This document shows positions 6,836-15,085 of a stretch of DNA of 64,000 bases, piece after piece. How positions within the stretch are numbered: the first letter of the stretch is position 1; each line of letters starts with the position of its first letter. The stretch spans positions 1 to 64,000 of the forward strand of contig DATAUK010000057.1 of NCBI GenBank assembly GCA_036268295.1, read 5' to 3'. Made by a program: the position numbers and the translations under genes. The notes under the pieces were generated by a model. It saw only the letters and a list, made by a program, of their open reading frames with translations, did no database searches and was not told where the DNA came from. Source of the DNA: DATAUK01 sp036268295. Its GTDB lineage: Bacteria; Actinomycetota; Actinomycetes; JAFAQI01.

Positions 6836-9040
6836 CCGACTCAGCACATCGGGCAGCACGCCGATGTGGACGACATCCACCCGCTGCGTCGCCCGGGTGA
6901 GAGCGACGTAGAGTTCGCGCAGACCGCGCTGTCCTGCGTTGAGCCATTCCGCGGGCTCGGCGAGCACGACGGCGTCGAACTCCAGGCCCTTCGCTTCAGT
7001 CACTGTCAGCACCGCGATCGCGGCATCGAGGCCGGCGGCACCGGTCGCGACCTCGCGACCGAAGGCTGCCCGCACCGCTGCCACCACCGCCTCGTAGTGC
7101 GCGGTCGGCACGATGACCGCCAGCTTCCCGTCGCCGGTCACCTCTCGCGCCTCGCCGACCACCGTTGCGACGTAGTCGGCCAGCGCGACGCCGGTCGGCA
7201 CCTGATGGGCAACCGGCGGGTATCCCGCGTCGCGGACCGACGACGGCGACTCGGCGCCGGGATCGACAGCGGCAAGCACATCGGCCGCCACCTCCATCAC
7301 CTCTCGCGGCGTCCGGTAGTTGACGGTGAGCTCGGCGACCTGCCAGCGGTCGGCCGCCACCGGCTGCAGCGCAACGTCCCAGGTACGCACGCCCCACGGT
7401 GCCGAGGTCTGCGCGACGTCACCGACGACAGTCATCGACCGCAGCGGGCAGCGTCGCGCCAGCATCCGCCAGGCCATCGCAGAGAGCTCCTGCGCCTCGT
7501 CGACGATGATGTGGCCGTACTCCCAGTCGGGGTCGCTCGCGGCCCGCTCGGCGACGACCCGGCTGCCGGCACCGGAGAACCGTTCGGCGAGCGCCGCGGC
7601 GTCGACCTGGCCGCGCAGCCCGCTCGACGCGACGACTTGCTGGGCGTACTCCCGGTCGGCCCGCAGCTGGCGGCGCTCGGCGGCCGCCCGGAGCACCTCT
7701 TCCGGGTCGCCGAGCAGCGCCCAGGCCTCATCGAGCAGCGGCAGGTCCGACGACGTCCACGGCGCGTCCGGCTCGCGGGCCAACACCGCTCGCTCAGCGG
7801 CAGTCAGCACGTCGCGCCCGACGCGCTCAAGTCCAGCCGGAGTCAGCAGGTCGGCGATCAGATCCGCCGGGGACAGCCGCGGCCAGCAGGCATCTACCAC
7901 TTCGCGGAAGTCCTCGGAGGCCATGATGGTCCGGACCACCCAGCGCTCTCGCGACAGCTCGGCGTCGACCTCGGCCAGCCGACCGATCACGAACCGCAGC
8001 AGCTGCTTGGCGAAGGCGTAGCGGGCGCGGTTGTGACGCCGGCGCGAGCTGCGGGCGCGCGACCTGGCCGTCGCGACGTCGTTCGGCGTCAAGACCAGCT
8101 CGTAGTCCTCGAAGCCGATGACCACCGCGTCGTCCGGCACCCGCTGCCGTGCGGCGACCGCCGCCGCCACCAGGTCGGCCATTCGCAACTCGGCCTTCAG
8201 GATCGCGGCCGCGGTCGACTCCTCGGCGCTCGGCTCGACGCCGGGGACCAGGCCCTCGAGTGTCGAGAGCAGCACGCCGGTCTCGCCGAGCGAGGGCAGC
8301 ACCTGCTCGATGTAGCGGACGAACGCCGGTCCCGGCCCGACCACGAGCACACCGGAGCGCGCCAGCCGCTCACGATGGCTGTAGAGCAGGTACGCCGCGC
8401 GATGCAGCGCGACCGCGGTCTTGCCGGTGCCCGGACCGCCCTGCACGACGAGCACTCCACTCGGGCCGGCGCGAATGACGCGGTCCTGCTCGGCCTGGAT
8501 CGTCGCCACGATGTCGCGCATCCGGCCGGTTCGCGACTCGTTGAGCGCGGCCAGCAGTGCTCCGCCGCCGCCCAGGGTCTCCCGGTCGGCGTCGGTGAGG
8601 CCGTCGACGTCGAAGACGTCGTCCTCGACATCGAGCACCGCCCGGCCCTTGGTGCGAAGGTGGCGGCGGCGGATCACGCCGTACGGTTCGGCCGGAGTGG
8701 CGCGGTAGAACGGCTCGGCAGCTGGTGCCCGCCAGTCGACGAGCAGGGTGTCGTGGCGCTCGTCGGTCAGCCCGATCCGGCCGACGTGCAGCCGCTCGCC
8801 ATCAGCGAGGTCAAGCCGGCCGAAGCACAACCCCGGCTCGACCGCCTCGAGCTGGGCGAGCCGGTCTTCATACATCGCGGCGAACGCGTCCCGCTCGCTG
8901 CGCGCCTGCGGGGTGCCAGAGGCGCCACGCCGGCGAACCTCGGTCAGCCGATCTCTGGCCTGGTCGCGCAGTTCGTCGAGCCGGTCATAGAGCAGGCTGA
9001 CGAGCTCCTGCTCGCGCGCCACCTCAGTGCTCCGGGACAT
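6821..9040 (-). CDS. helD: HelD/HelR-type RNA polymerase-associated helicase-like ATPase
   Basis: A 739-residue superfamily 1 (UvrD/Rep-like) ATPase. It has an N-terminal coiled-coil arm (about 1-70), a Walker A GGPGTGKTA at 201-209, a Walker B-like HIIVDEAQE, and C-terminal motifs including GLEFDAVVL and ALTRATQRVDVV. This layout matches HelD/HelR proteins, which pry stalled or rifampicin-bound RNA polymerase off DNA; some actinobacterial HelR confer rifampicin tolerance. I chose ATG 9040 (MSRSTEVARE) because the coiled-coil arm begins there. An in-frame upstream extension to 9130 is arginine-rich and less likely. Convergent overlap with the small gene at 6539-6835 is 15 bases. Confidence 0.87.
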   Translation of the reverse strand: MSRSTEVAREQELVSLLYDRLDELRDQARDRLTEVRRRGASGTPQARSERDAFAAMYEDRLAQLEAVEPGLCFGRLDLADGERLHVGRIGLTDERHDTLLVDWRAPAAEPFYRATPAEPYGVIRRRHLRTKGRAVLDVEDDVFDVDGLTDADRETLGGGGALLAALNESRTGRMRDIVATIQAEQDRVIRAGPSGVLVVQGGPGTGKTAVALHRAAYLLYSHRERLARSGVLVVGPGPAFVRYIEQVLPSLGETGVLLSTLEGLVPGVEPSAEESTAAAILKAELRMADLVAAAVAARQRVPDDAVVIGFEDYELVLTPNDVATARSRARSSRRRHNRARYAFAKQLLRFVIGRLAEVDAELSRERWVVRTIMASEDFREVVDACWPRLSPADLIADLLTPAGLERVGRDVLTAAERAVLAREPDAPWTSSDLPLLDEAWALLGDPEEVLRAAAERRQLRADREYAQQVVASSGLRGQVDAAALAERFSGAGSRVVAERAASDPDWEYGHIIVDEAQELSAMAWRMLARRCPLRSMTVVGDVAQTSAPWGVRTWDVALQPVAADRWQVAELTVNYRTPREVMEVAADVLAAVDPGAESPSSVRDAGYPPVAHQVPTGVALADYVATVVGEAREVTGDGKLAVIVPTAHYEAVVAAVRAAFGREVATGAAGLDAAIAVLTVTEAKGLEFDAVVLAEPAEWLNAGQRGLRELYVALTRATQRVDVVHIGVLPDVLSRLGRA

Positions 9041-9342
9041 CGATCCAGTCTGCCCGACTCGAGCAATACTCGGAGTTTGCACGAGACTGACCTTGACCCG
9101 GCGGGTGCGCCGGCGCGCCAAGCTCGGCACTCACCGTGCCGCACCCCCGACCAATTACTACAGACTCCCGGTCAACCTGAAGGCCCGTTGCCGGTCAACC
9201 GCGTTGTCCGGTGAATCCAGCGCCCCGTCGACGCAGCGGAATTACCTCAGGTGTAATGCCCGTTACCAGTGGGTAATATGCTCGTTGTTACCGGTGGGTA
9301 GCCGACCTGGCACCCAACCAGCAGGAGTTACGGGAGCGGGAC
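9041..9342. other. divergent intergenic region, helD / fadE5-like
   Basis: This 302-base gap separates the divergent helD-like and acyl-CoA dehydrogenase genes. Its right end holds three palindromes (see 9241-9301). I see no coding frame of its own and no clear -35/-10 pair. It must contain both promoters. Confidence 0.6.
9241..9301. promoter_or_regulatory. three tandem TTAC...GTAA-type operators upstream of fadE5-like gene
   Basis: Three related palindromes: ATTACCTCAGGTGTAAT (9241-9257), TTACCAGTGGGTAA (9263-9276) and TTACCGGTGGGTAG (9288-9301). The last two share the 14-mer GTTACC[A/G]GTGGGTA at a 25-base offset. They end about 40 bases before the dehydrogenase ATG, so they overlap or flank its promoter. 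TTACC-N4-GGTAA symmetry is typical of TetR- or GntR-family operators. The regulator is not adjacent. This is inference from sequence only. Confidence 0.6.
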
Positions 9343-11181
9343 ATGGGTCACTACAAGTCGAACCTGCGGGACCTCCAGTTCAACCTGTTCGAGGTCTTCG
9401 ATCGTGGCTCGATCCTCGGTCGGGGTGCCTTCGCCGACGTCGACACCGACACCGTGCACAGCCTGCTCGACGAGATGCGCAAGCTCTCCGAAGGCCCGCT
9501 CGCCGAGTCCTTCGCTGACGCCGACCGCCACCCGCCGGTCTTCGACCCACAGACGCATTCGGTGACGCTGCCCGAGTCGTTCAAGAAGTCCTACCAGGCC
9601 TATGCCGAGGCTGGCTGGGACAAGCTCGGTCTCACCGCCGATCTCGGTGGGCCGGGACTGCCGCCTTCGGTCATCTGGGCGATCAATGAGATGGTGCTCG
9701 GCGCCAACCCCGCAGTCCACATGTACGCCGCCGGCCCCGCCTTCGCCGGGATCATGCACCGGCTCGGCAACGCCGACCAGAAGCGGCTCGCCGAGCTCGC
9801 GGTCGAACGCGGGTGGGGGGCCACGATGGTCCTCACCGAGCCCGATGCCGGCTCCGACGTCGGCGCCGGGCGGTCCAAGGCCACCGAGCAGCCCGATGGC
9901 TCGTGGCACCTCGAAGGCGTGAAGCGCTTCATCACCAGCGGCGACTGGGACATCCCGGAGAACATCGTCCACCTCGTGCTCGCCCGCCCGGCCGGTGCCG
10001 GCGCAGGCACCAAGGGCCTGTCGCTGTTCGTGGTCCCGAAGTTCCACGTCGACCTCGCGACCGGCGAGCTCGGCGAGCGCAACGGCGTCTTCGTCACCAA
10101 CGTCGAGAAGAAGATGGGCCTGAAGGTCTCGAGCACCTGCGAGCTGACCTTCGGCGAGACCGACGTACCTGCCGTCGGCTGGCTGGTCGGCGATGTCCAC
10201 GAGGGCATCGCGCAGATGTTCGAGGTCATCGAGATGGCCCGGATGATGGTCGGCACCAAGGCGATCGCCACCCTGTCGACCGGTTACCTCAACGCGCTGG
10301 AGTACGCCAAGACCCGGGTCCAGGGTTCGGACATGACACAGATGCTCGACAAAGCCGCGCCTCGAGTAACGATCACCCACCACCCCGACGTACGCCGATC
10401 GCTGATGCTCCAGAAGTCCTATGCCGAAGGCATGCGAGCCCTCGTGCTCTACACCGCGACCCTGCAGGACACCGTGATGGACGCGGCGTTCCGCGGCAAA
10501 CCGGACGAGGCCGCGGTTCGCCTCAACGACCTGCTGCTGCCGATCGTGAAGGGCTTCGGGTCGGAGAAGTCCTACGAGCTGCTCGGCTCGCAGTCGCTGC
10601 AGACCTTCGGCGGCTCGGGGTTCCTTCAGGACTACCCGATCGAGCAGTACATCCGCGACTCGAAGATCGACACCCTCTACGAGGGCACGACCGCGATCCA
10701 GGGCATGGACCTGTTCTTCCGCAAGATCGTGCGCGACCAGGGCGCGGCGCTGACCTCGCTAGTCAGCCAGATCCAGGAGTTCACCGACTCGGAGGCCGGC
10801 AACGGCCAGCTGAAGAACGAGCGGGCGCTGTTGGCCACCGGCCTCGCCGATGTTCAGGCCATGGTCTCCGCGATGGTTGCCGACCTGACCAGCGCCACCG
10901 AGGACATGAACAACCTCTACAAGGTCGGACTGAACACCTCGCGGCTGCTGCTCTGCCTCGGCGACGTGGTGGTCGGCTGGCTGCTCCTGCGCCAGGCCGA
11001 GGTCGCGCTCAACGCGCTGACCGCGGGGCCTGGTTCGGACCGCGACAAGGACTTCTACGAGGGCAAGGTCGTCGCGGCGAAGTTCTTCGCTCAGACCCGG
11101 CTGCCGCTGCTCGCGGCCGAGCGGGTCACCGTCGAGGGCACCAACCTCGAGATCATGGAACTCCCCGAGTCCGCGTTCTAG
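9343..11181 (+). CDS. fadE5: FadE5-like acyl-CoA dehydrogenase
   Basis: A 612-residue acyl-CoA dehydrogenase, nearly the same length as mycobacterial FadE5, that oxidises acyl-CoA to trans-2-enoyl-CoA with FAD. The N-terminus GHYKSNLRDLQFNLFEV, the substrate loop MVLTEPDAGSDVGAG and the FAD-region FGGSGFLQDYP are family features. LYEGTTAIQG places the catalytic base at Glu447. The last 130 residues are the extra helical C-terminal domain of this long subgroup. ATG 9343 has GGAGCGGG just upstream. The next gene is convergent, with a strong inverted repeat between them. The three palindromes upstream suggest fatty-acid-responsive repression. Confidence 0.93.
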   Translation: MGHYKSNLRDLQFNLFEVFDRGSILGRGAFADVDTDTVHSLLDEMRKLSEGPLAESFADADRHPPVFDPQTHSVTLPESFKKSYQAYAEAGWDKLGLTADLGGPGLPPSVIWAINEMVLGANPAVHMYAAGPAFAGIMHRLGNADQKRLAELAVERGWGATMVLTEPDAGSDVGAGRSKATEQPDGSWHLEGVKRFITSGDWDIPENIVHLVLARPAGAGAGTKGLSLFVVPKFHVDLATGELGERNGVFVTNVEKKMGLKVSSTCELTFGETDVPAVGWLVGDVHEGIAQMFEVIEMARMMVGTKAIATLSTGYLNALEYAKTRVQGSDMTQMLDKAAPRVTITHHPDVRRSLMLQKSYAEGMRALVLYTATLQDTVMDAAFRGKPDEAAVRLNDLLLPIVKGFGSEKSYELLGSQSLQTFGGSGFLQDYPIEQYIRDSKIDTLYEGTTAIQGMDLFFRKIVRDQGAALTSLVSQIQEFTDSEAGNGQLKNERALLATGLADVQAMVSAMVADLTSATEDMNNLYKVGLNTSRLLLCLGDVVVGWLLLRQAEVALNALTAGPGSDRDKDFYEGKVVAAKFFAQTRLPLLAAERVTVEGTNLEIMELPESAF

Positions 11182-11188
11182 CCGTCAG

Positions 11189-11235
11189 GGTTGTGAACCG
11201 CCACTGACCGCCGCGGTTAGCCGCGATTCACAACC
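11189..11235. terminator. bidirectional terminator-like hairpin
   Basis: GGTTGTGAA (11189-11197) is the exact reverse complement of TTCACAACC (11227-11235), and the match continues inward with CGC after one mismatch. The hairpin fills the 60-base gap between two convergent stop codons (11181 and 11242), as expected for a shared terminator. Confidence 0.65.
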
Positions 11236-11241
11236 GTCGCG

Positions 11242-12672
11242 TCAGCTCGGTGACGACGTCGAGTTCAGCCACCGCTGCACAAACGGCCGCAGGTTCTCAC
11301 CGGTCACCCGGTCGAGGTAGTTGATCCAGGCACGGCGATCGCCGTTGCCGAACCGATGCCGTCGCGGCCAGTCGCGCAACACCTTCGCGAACAGCATCGT
11401 CCCGAGCATCGAGTGCAGCCGGTCGAGCATCCGGGCACCGCAGTAGTAGACGTCGAGCTCGGCGAAGTTCCGCCGGTCGTAGTCGCCGGGCGGACCGTAC
11501 TTGCTCCTGAGGTACTGATCGTCGTCGCTCATCTGGCGCCGCCATTGCCTCATCGAGCCGAGCCCGTGATCAGCCTCCCAGCGCATCTGGAGATACGTCG
11601 CGAAGCTCTCGTTGAGCCACAGGTCCTTCCAGTTGTTCGGCGTGACCTCATCGCCGTACCACTGATGGGAGTACTCGTGCAGCAGGTCGACAACGCCGCC
11701 GCGATGCCGCTCGCGCAGGACGGCGGGGCCGATCGTGATCATCGTCTGGGTTTCCTCGGCCGAGTTCGTCGGCACGACGACCGCTCCGATTCGCTTAAAC
11801 GGGAACCGGCCGAGGTGAGCCTCCAGCCAGCCGATCATGGCTGGGGTACGCCGCAGATCGGGTAGCACGTCGCGGTCGGCGTCGCGCACCCAGTAGACGA
11901 TCGGCAGGCCGTGCGGGCCGGCGTCGCGATAACGGTGGTACGGCCCGATCGCGACCGCCACCAGGTAGCTCGCGGTCGGCGAGGCGAGCCGCCAGTGCAT
12001 GGTGCGCCGCCCACCGGCGACGGTGCTGCTGACCAGCCGGCCGTTACTGATCGCGCGCCACGCCGCCTTGGTGTGCCAGCTGATGTCGTAGAACGCCTTG
12101 TCCGACGGCTGGTCGTTGACCGGAAACCAGGTGAACGCACCGTAGGGCTCTTGCATCGACCAAGCCTGCCCGGTCGGCTGGACCGTCCAGCCCAGGTCCG
12201 GGATGTCCCTGCGGGTGGTCGGCGCCGTGACCGGCTTGGGCTTGCCGTGGTAGGTGATCGTGAGGGTGTGCCGGCTGTCGGCGGCCAAGTGACCGGTTTC
12301 GATGGCGAGTTTGTGCCCGGAGTGCGTCGTGTGACGGGCGACGCCGTCGAGACGGACCGAGGTCGCGTCCAGCGGAGCAGCGAAATCGAGAACGACCGCG
12401 GACTCCAGGTGGGTCGCCCGGAAGCGGATCGTCGCGGTCCCGCGAAGCCGTCGGGTGTCGCCGTTCCACGACAGGTTCAGCCCGTAGTGCAGCACGTCGA
12501 CGCCGGTTGTGCCCTCGGCCGGGTAATACGGGTCGACTCGAGGGTGAGAGGTCCCGGCGGTGTACGACGGCCCGACGGCTGCCAGCGCCTGGCCACCACC
12601 GGCGGCCAGAACTCCTACGAGCGCAACCGAAGCGAGGGTGCCGCCCCTCAAGCCCAGCTCACGAGCTGCCAC
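11242..12672 (-). CDS. secreted M1 family zinc metallopeptidase
   Basis: A 476-residue gluzincin aminopeptidase. The zinc site is complete: HEYSH at 332-336 followed by 18 residues and Glu355 in WLNESFA. The N-terminal half is the beta-saddle domain with SMQEPYGAFTWFPVNDQPSD. A signal peptide is evident (TLASVALVGVLAAGGGQALA, cleavage near ALA-A), so it acts outside the membrane. The usual GAMEN exopeptidase loop is not seen; SMQEPYGAF may stand in its place. The start is uncertain. GTG 12672 overlaps the E2 gene by 25 bases. TTG 12651 would give a tighter signal peptide and a 4-base TTGA overlap. It is co-directional with the dehydrogenase operon. Confidence 0.85.
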   Translation of the reverse strand: MAARELGLRGGTLASVALVGVLAAGGGQALAAVGPSYTAGTSHPRVDPYYPAEGTTGVDVLHYGLNLSWNGDTRRLRGTATIRFRATHLESAVVLDFAAPLDATSVRLDGVARHTTHSGHKLAIETGHLAADSRHTLTITYHGKPKPVTAPTTRRDIPDLGWTVQPTGQAWSMQEPYGAFTWFPVNDQPSDKAFYDISWHTKAAWRAISNGRLVSSTVAGGRRTMHWRLASPTASYLVAVAIGPYHRYRDAGPHGLPIVYWVRDADRDVLPDLRRTPAMIGWLEAHLGRFPFKRIGAVVVPTNSAEETQTMITIGPAVLRERHRGGVVDLLHEYSHQWYGDEVTPNNWKDLWLNESFATYLQMRWEADHGLGSMRQWRRQMSDDDQYLRSKYGPPGDYDRRNFAELDVYYCGARMLDRLHSMLGTMLFAKVLRDWPRRHRFGNGDRRAWINYLDRVTGENLRPFVQRWLNSTSSPS

Positions 12673-14102
12673 GGATCGGCAAGCATGCCGGCGAGATCGG
12701 CGAGGAACTCGCTGCCCAGCTGACCGTCGACGATCCGGTGGTCGAAGGACAGCGCGAGCTGGGTGACCTTGCGGATCGCGATCGCACCCTCATACACCCA
12801 CGGCGTGTCGCGCACCGCGCCGAAGCACAGGATCGCAGTCTCGCCCGGGTTGAGGATCGGCGTGCCGGTGTCGACCCCGAACACACCGACGTTGGTGATG
12901 GTGATCGTGCCCTGTGCCATGTCCGCCGGCGTCGTCCGCCCGTCGCGCGCCACGCCCACCAATGCCTCGAGCGCCCGCGCCAGGTCCGGCAACGAGAGCC
13001 TGGCGGCGTCCTTGATGTTCGGGACGATCAGGCCACGCGGCGTCGCCGCCGCGATGCCGAGGTTGATGTAGTCCTTGACGACGATCTCCTGCGCGTCCTC
13101 GTCCCACGACGAGTTGACCATCGGGTGACGACCTACCGCGAGGATCAGGGCGCGGGCGACGAGCAGCAGCGGCGAGACCTTCACGCCGTCGAAGTCTGGA
13201 TGGCCGCGAAGCCGCCCGGCCAGCTCCATCATCGGCGTCACGTCGACGGTCACGAACTCGGTCACGTGCGGCGCGGTGAACGCGCTGGCGGTCATCGCCG
13301 CCGCGGTCATCTTGCGGACCCCCTTGATCGCGATCCGCTGCTCCCGGGTGACCGGGTCGTACTCCGGTGCCGGCGGCGCGACCCGCAACGCGCGCGCGCC
13401 ACCGTCGGCCGGCGCGGCCGCGGCTGCCTGCACGTCTTCGCGGGTCACCGTGCCGTCCGGGCCACTGCCACCGATCACCGTCAGGTCGACCCCGAGGTCG
13501 CGGGCCAGCTTGCGGACCGGCGGCTTGGCGAGCACGTGTACCTCGCCGACCAGCTGCGCCGCGCGGGCACCGACCGCCGCCGCCGAGACCCGGGCCGGCT
13601 GCGGCCGAGCCGACTGACCGACCAGCGGCGACTCCGGCGCCACCGCTGCCGTCCTCGGCCGCCTGGTGAGCTTCGAGGCTTTCGGGCCGCTTCCGACCAG
13701 GACCGCGATCTTCTCCTCGGTCGCGGCCTTGGGTGCCGGCCCGCCGACGAGCCCGGGCTCGGCCGGCACCAGGTCACCGCCCTGGATCGACGGCTCGTCG
13801 GCGTCGTCTTCCACCGCCGGATCAGTCTTCGCAGCGCCAGCGTCGGCTGCCCCTTCCGGGTCGATATCGTAGGTGATGATCGGCGAGCCGACGTCAACGG
13901 TTTCGCCGGCGGCGAAGTGAAGCTTCGACACCACCCCGGCGTACGGCGAAGGGATCTCCACCGCCGCCTTGGCGGTCTCCACCTCGACGATCGGCTGGTT
14001 CAGCGTGACGACGTCACCGGCCGCGACCAACCAGTTGAGGATCTCGCCCTCGGTCAGCCCCTCGCCGAGATCGGGGAGCGCGAAGTCTTTGAAGGTCGGC
14101 AT
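12648..14102 (-). CDS. bkdC: 2-oxo acid dehydrogenase E2, dihydrolipoyl acyltransferase
   Basis: A 484-residue E2 core subunit that transfers the acyl group from lipoyl-lysine to CoA. Domains: one lipoyl domain with ETAKAAVEI (Lys45 lipoylated), a long Ala/Pro/Asp linker, a peripheral subunit-binding domain (PPVRKLARDLGVDL then GSGPDGTVTREDV), and the catalytic domain ending LSFDHRIVDGQLG with the HxxxDG site (His455, Asp459). The start ATG 14102 has a perfect GAGGAG. It follows E1 beta by eight bases. The actinobacterial E1alpha/E1beta/E2 order fits the branched-chain complex, but pyruvate cannot be excluded. No E3 gene is nearby. Confidence 0.92.
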   Translation of the reverse strand: MPTFKDFALPDLGEGLTEGEILNWLVAAGDVVTLNQPIVEVETAKAAVEIPSPYAGVVSKLHFAAGETVDVGSPIITYDIDPEGAADAGAAKTDPAVEDDADEPSIQGGDLVPAEPGLVGGPAPKAATEEKIAVLVGSGPKASKLTRRPRTAAVAPESPLVGQSARPQPARVSAAAVGARAAQLVGEVHVLAKPPVRKLARDLGVDLTVIGGSGPDGTVTREDVQAAAAAPADGGARALRVAPPAPEYDPVTREQRIAIKGVRKMTAAAMTASAFTAPHVTEFVTVDVTPMMELAGRLRGHPDFDGVKVSPLLLVARALILAVGRHPMVNSSWDEDAQEIVVKDYINLGIAAATPRGLIVPNIKDAARLSLPDLARALEALVGVARDGRTTPADMAQGTITITNVGVFGVDTGTPILNPGETAILCFGAVRDTPWVYEGAIAIRKVTQLALSFDHRIVDGQLGSEFLADLAGMLADPWQLVSWA

Positions 14103-14110
14103 CGATCTCC

Positions 14111-15085
14111 TCAGAAGTCCAGTGAGCGGTCGACGGCGTCGAGGATCCGGTCGAGGTCGGGAAGGTAGTCCTCTTCGATCCGCGAGGTCGGGTACGGCGT
14201 GGAGAACCCGCCGACCCGTAGCACCGGAGCCTCGAGCGAGTAGAAGCACTTCTCCGCGATCCGAGCCGCGATCTCGCCGGCGAGCGAGGCGAAAACCGGC
14301 GCCTCGGCAACCACGATCGCGTGACCGGTCTTGCGCACCGACGCGAACACGGTGTCCCAGTCGATCGGTGACAAGGCCCGCAGGTCGATGACCTCCAGGT
14401 CGTGGCCGTCGGACTCGGCCGCCGCCGCCGCCTCGAGGCAGGTCCGGACACTCGGGCCATAGGTCAGCAGCGTGGCGTCGTTGCCTTCCCGCGCGACCCG
14501 CGCCTGCCACAGCGGTGCGGGCGCGGCGTCGAGATCGACCTCGGCCTTGTCCCAATAGCGGCGCTTGGGCTCGAAGAACACCACCGGGTCGTCGCAGGCG
14601 ATGGTTGCCCGGATCATCGAGTAGGCATCGGCCGGGTTGGAGCAGGTGACGACCTTCAGCCCGGGCGTGTGCGCGAAGTAGGTCTCCGGCGACTCGCTGT
14701 GATGCTCGACAGCGCCGATGCCGCCGCCGTACGGGATCCGGATCGTCATCGGGATCTTGACGTTGCCGGCCGAGCGATAGTGCATCCTCGCGACCTGGCT
14801 GACGATCTGGTCGAACGCTGGGAACACGAAGCCGTCGAACTGAATCTCGCACACCGGCCGGAAGCCACGGATCGAGAGCCCGACCGCGGTGCCGATGATG
14901 CCGGACTCAGCGAGCGGCGTGTCGATCACCCGGTCCTCACCGAAGTCCTTCTGCAGCCCGTCGGTGACCCGGAAGACGCCGCCGAGGCGGCCGACGTCCT
15001 CGCCCATGATCAGCACCTTCGGGTCGGCGTCCATCGCCTTGCGCAGGCCCTCGTTGATCGCCTTGCCCATTGTCAGAGTGGTCAT
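14111..15085 (-). CDS. bkdB: 2-oxo acid dehydrogenase E1 beta subunit
   Basis: A 324-residue transketolase-like beta subunit that forms the heterotetrameric thiamine-diphosphate E1 with the alpha subunit upstream. Family motifs include VLIMGEDVGRLGGVF, DTPLAESGIIGTAVGLS, EIQFDGFVFPAFDQIVSQ and the histidine pair in GAVEHHSESPE. The length is normal. Its ATG overlaps the E1 alpha stop by four bases (15082-15085), so the two subunits are translationally coupled at equal stoichiometry. The gene is downstream of E1 alpha and upstream of E2 in one operon. Confidence 0.93.
   Translation of the reverse strand: MTTLTMGKAINEGLRKAMDADPKVLIMGEDVGRLGGVFRVTDGLQKDFGEDRVIDTPLAESGIIGTAVGLSIRGFRPVCEIQFDGFVFPAFDQIVSQVARMHYRSAGNVKIPMTIRIPYGGGIGAVEHHSESPETYFAHTPGLKVVTCSNPADAYSMIRATIACDDPVVFFEPKRRYWDKAEVDLDAAPAPLWQARVAREGNDATLLTYGPSVRTCLEAAAAAESDGHDLEVIDLRALSPIDWDTVFASVRKTGHAIVVAEAPVFASLAGEIAARIAEKCFYSLEAPVLRVGGFSTPYPTSRIEEDYLPDLDRILDAVDRSLDF

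Noticed and set aside
9813..11207. 464-residue frame within the acyl-CoA dehydrogenase
   Set aside because: Arg/Gly/His-rich shadow of the real gene in another frame; no ribosome-binding site or family motif.
12603..14852. A single 734-residue E2 protein
   Set aside because: The region before 14102 is a read-through of E1 beta in another frame; MPTFKDFALPDLGEGL at 14102 with GAGGAG is the true start.
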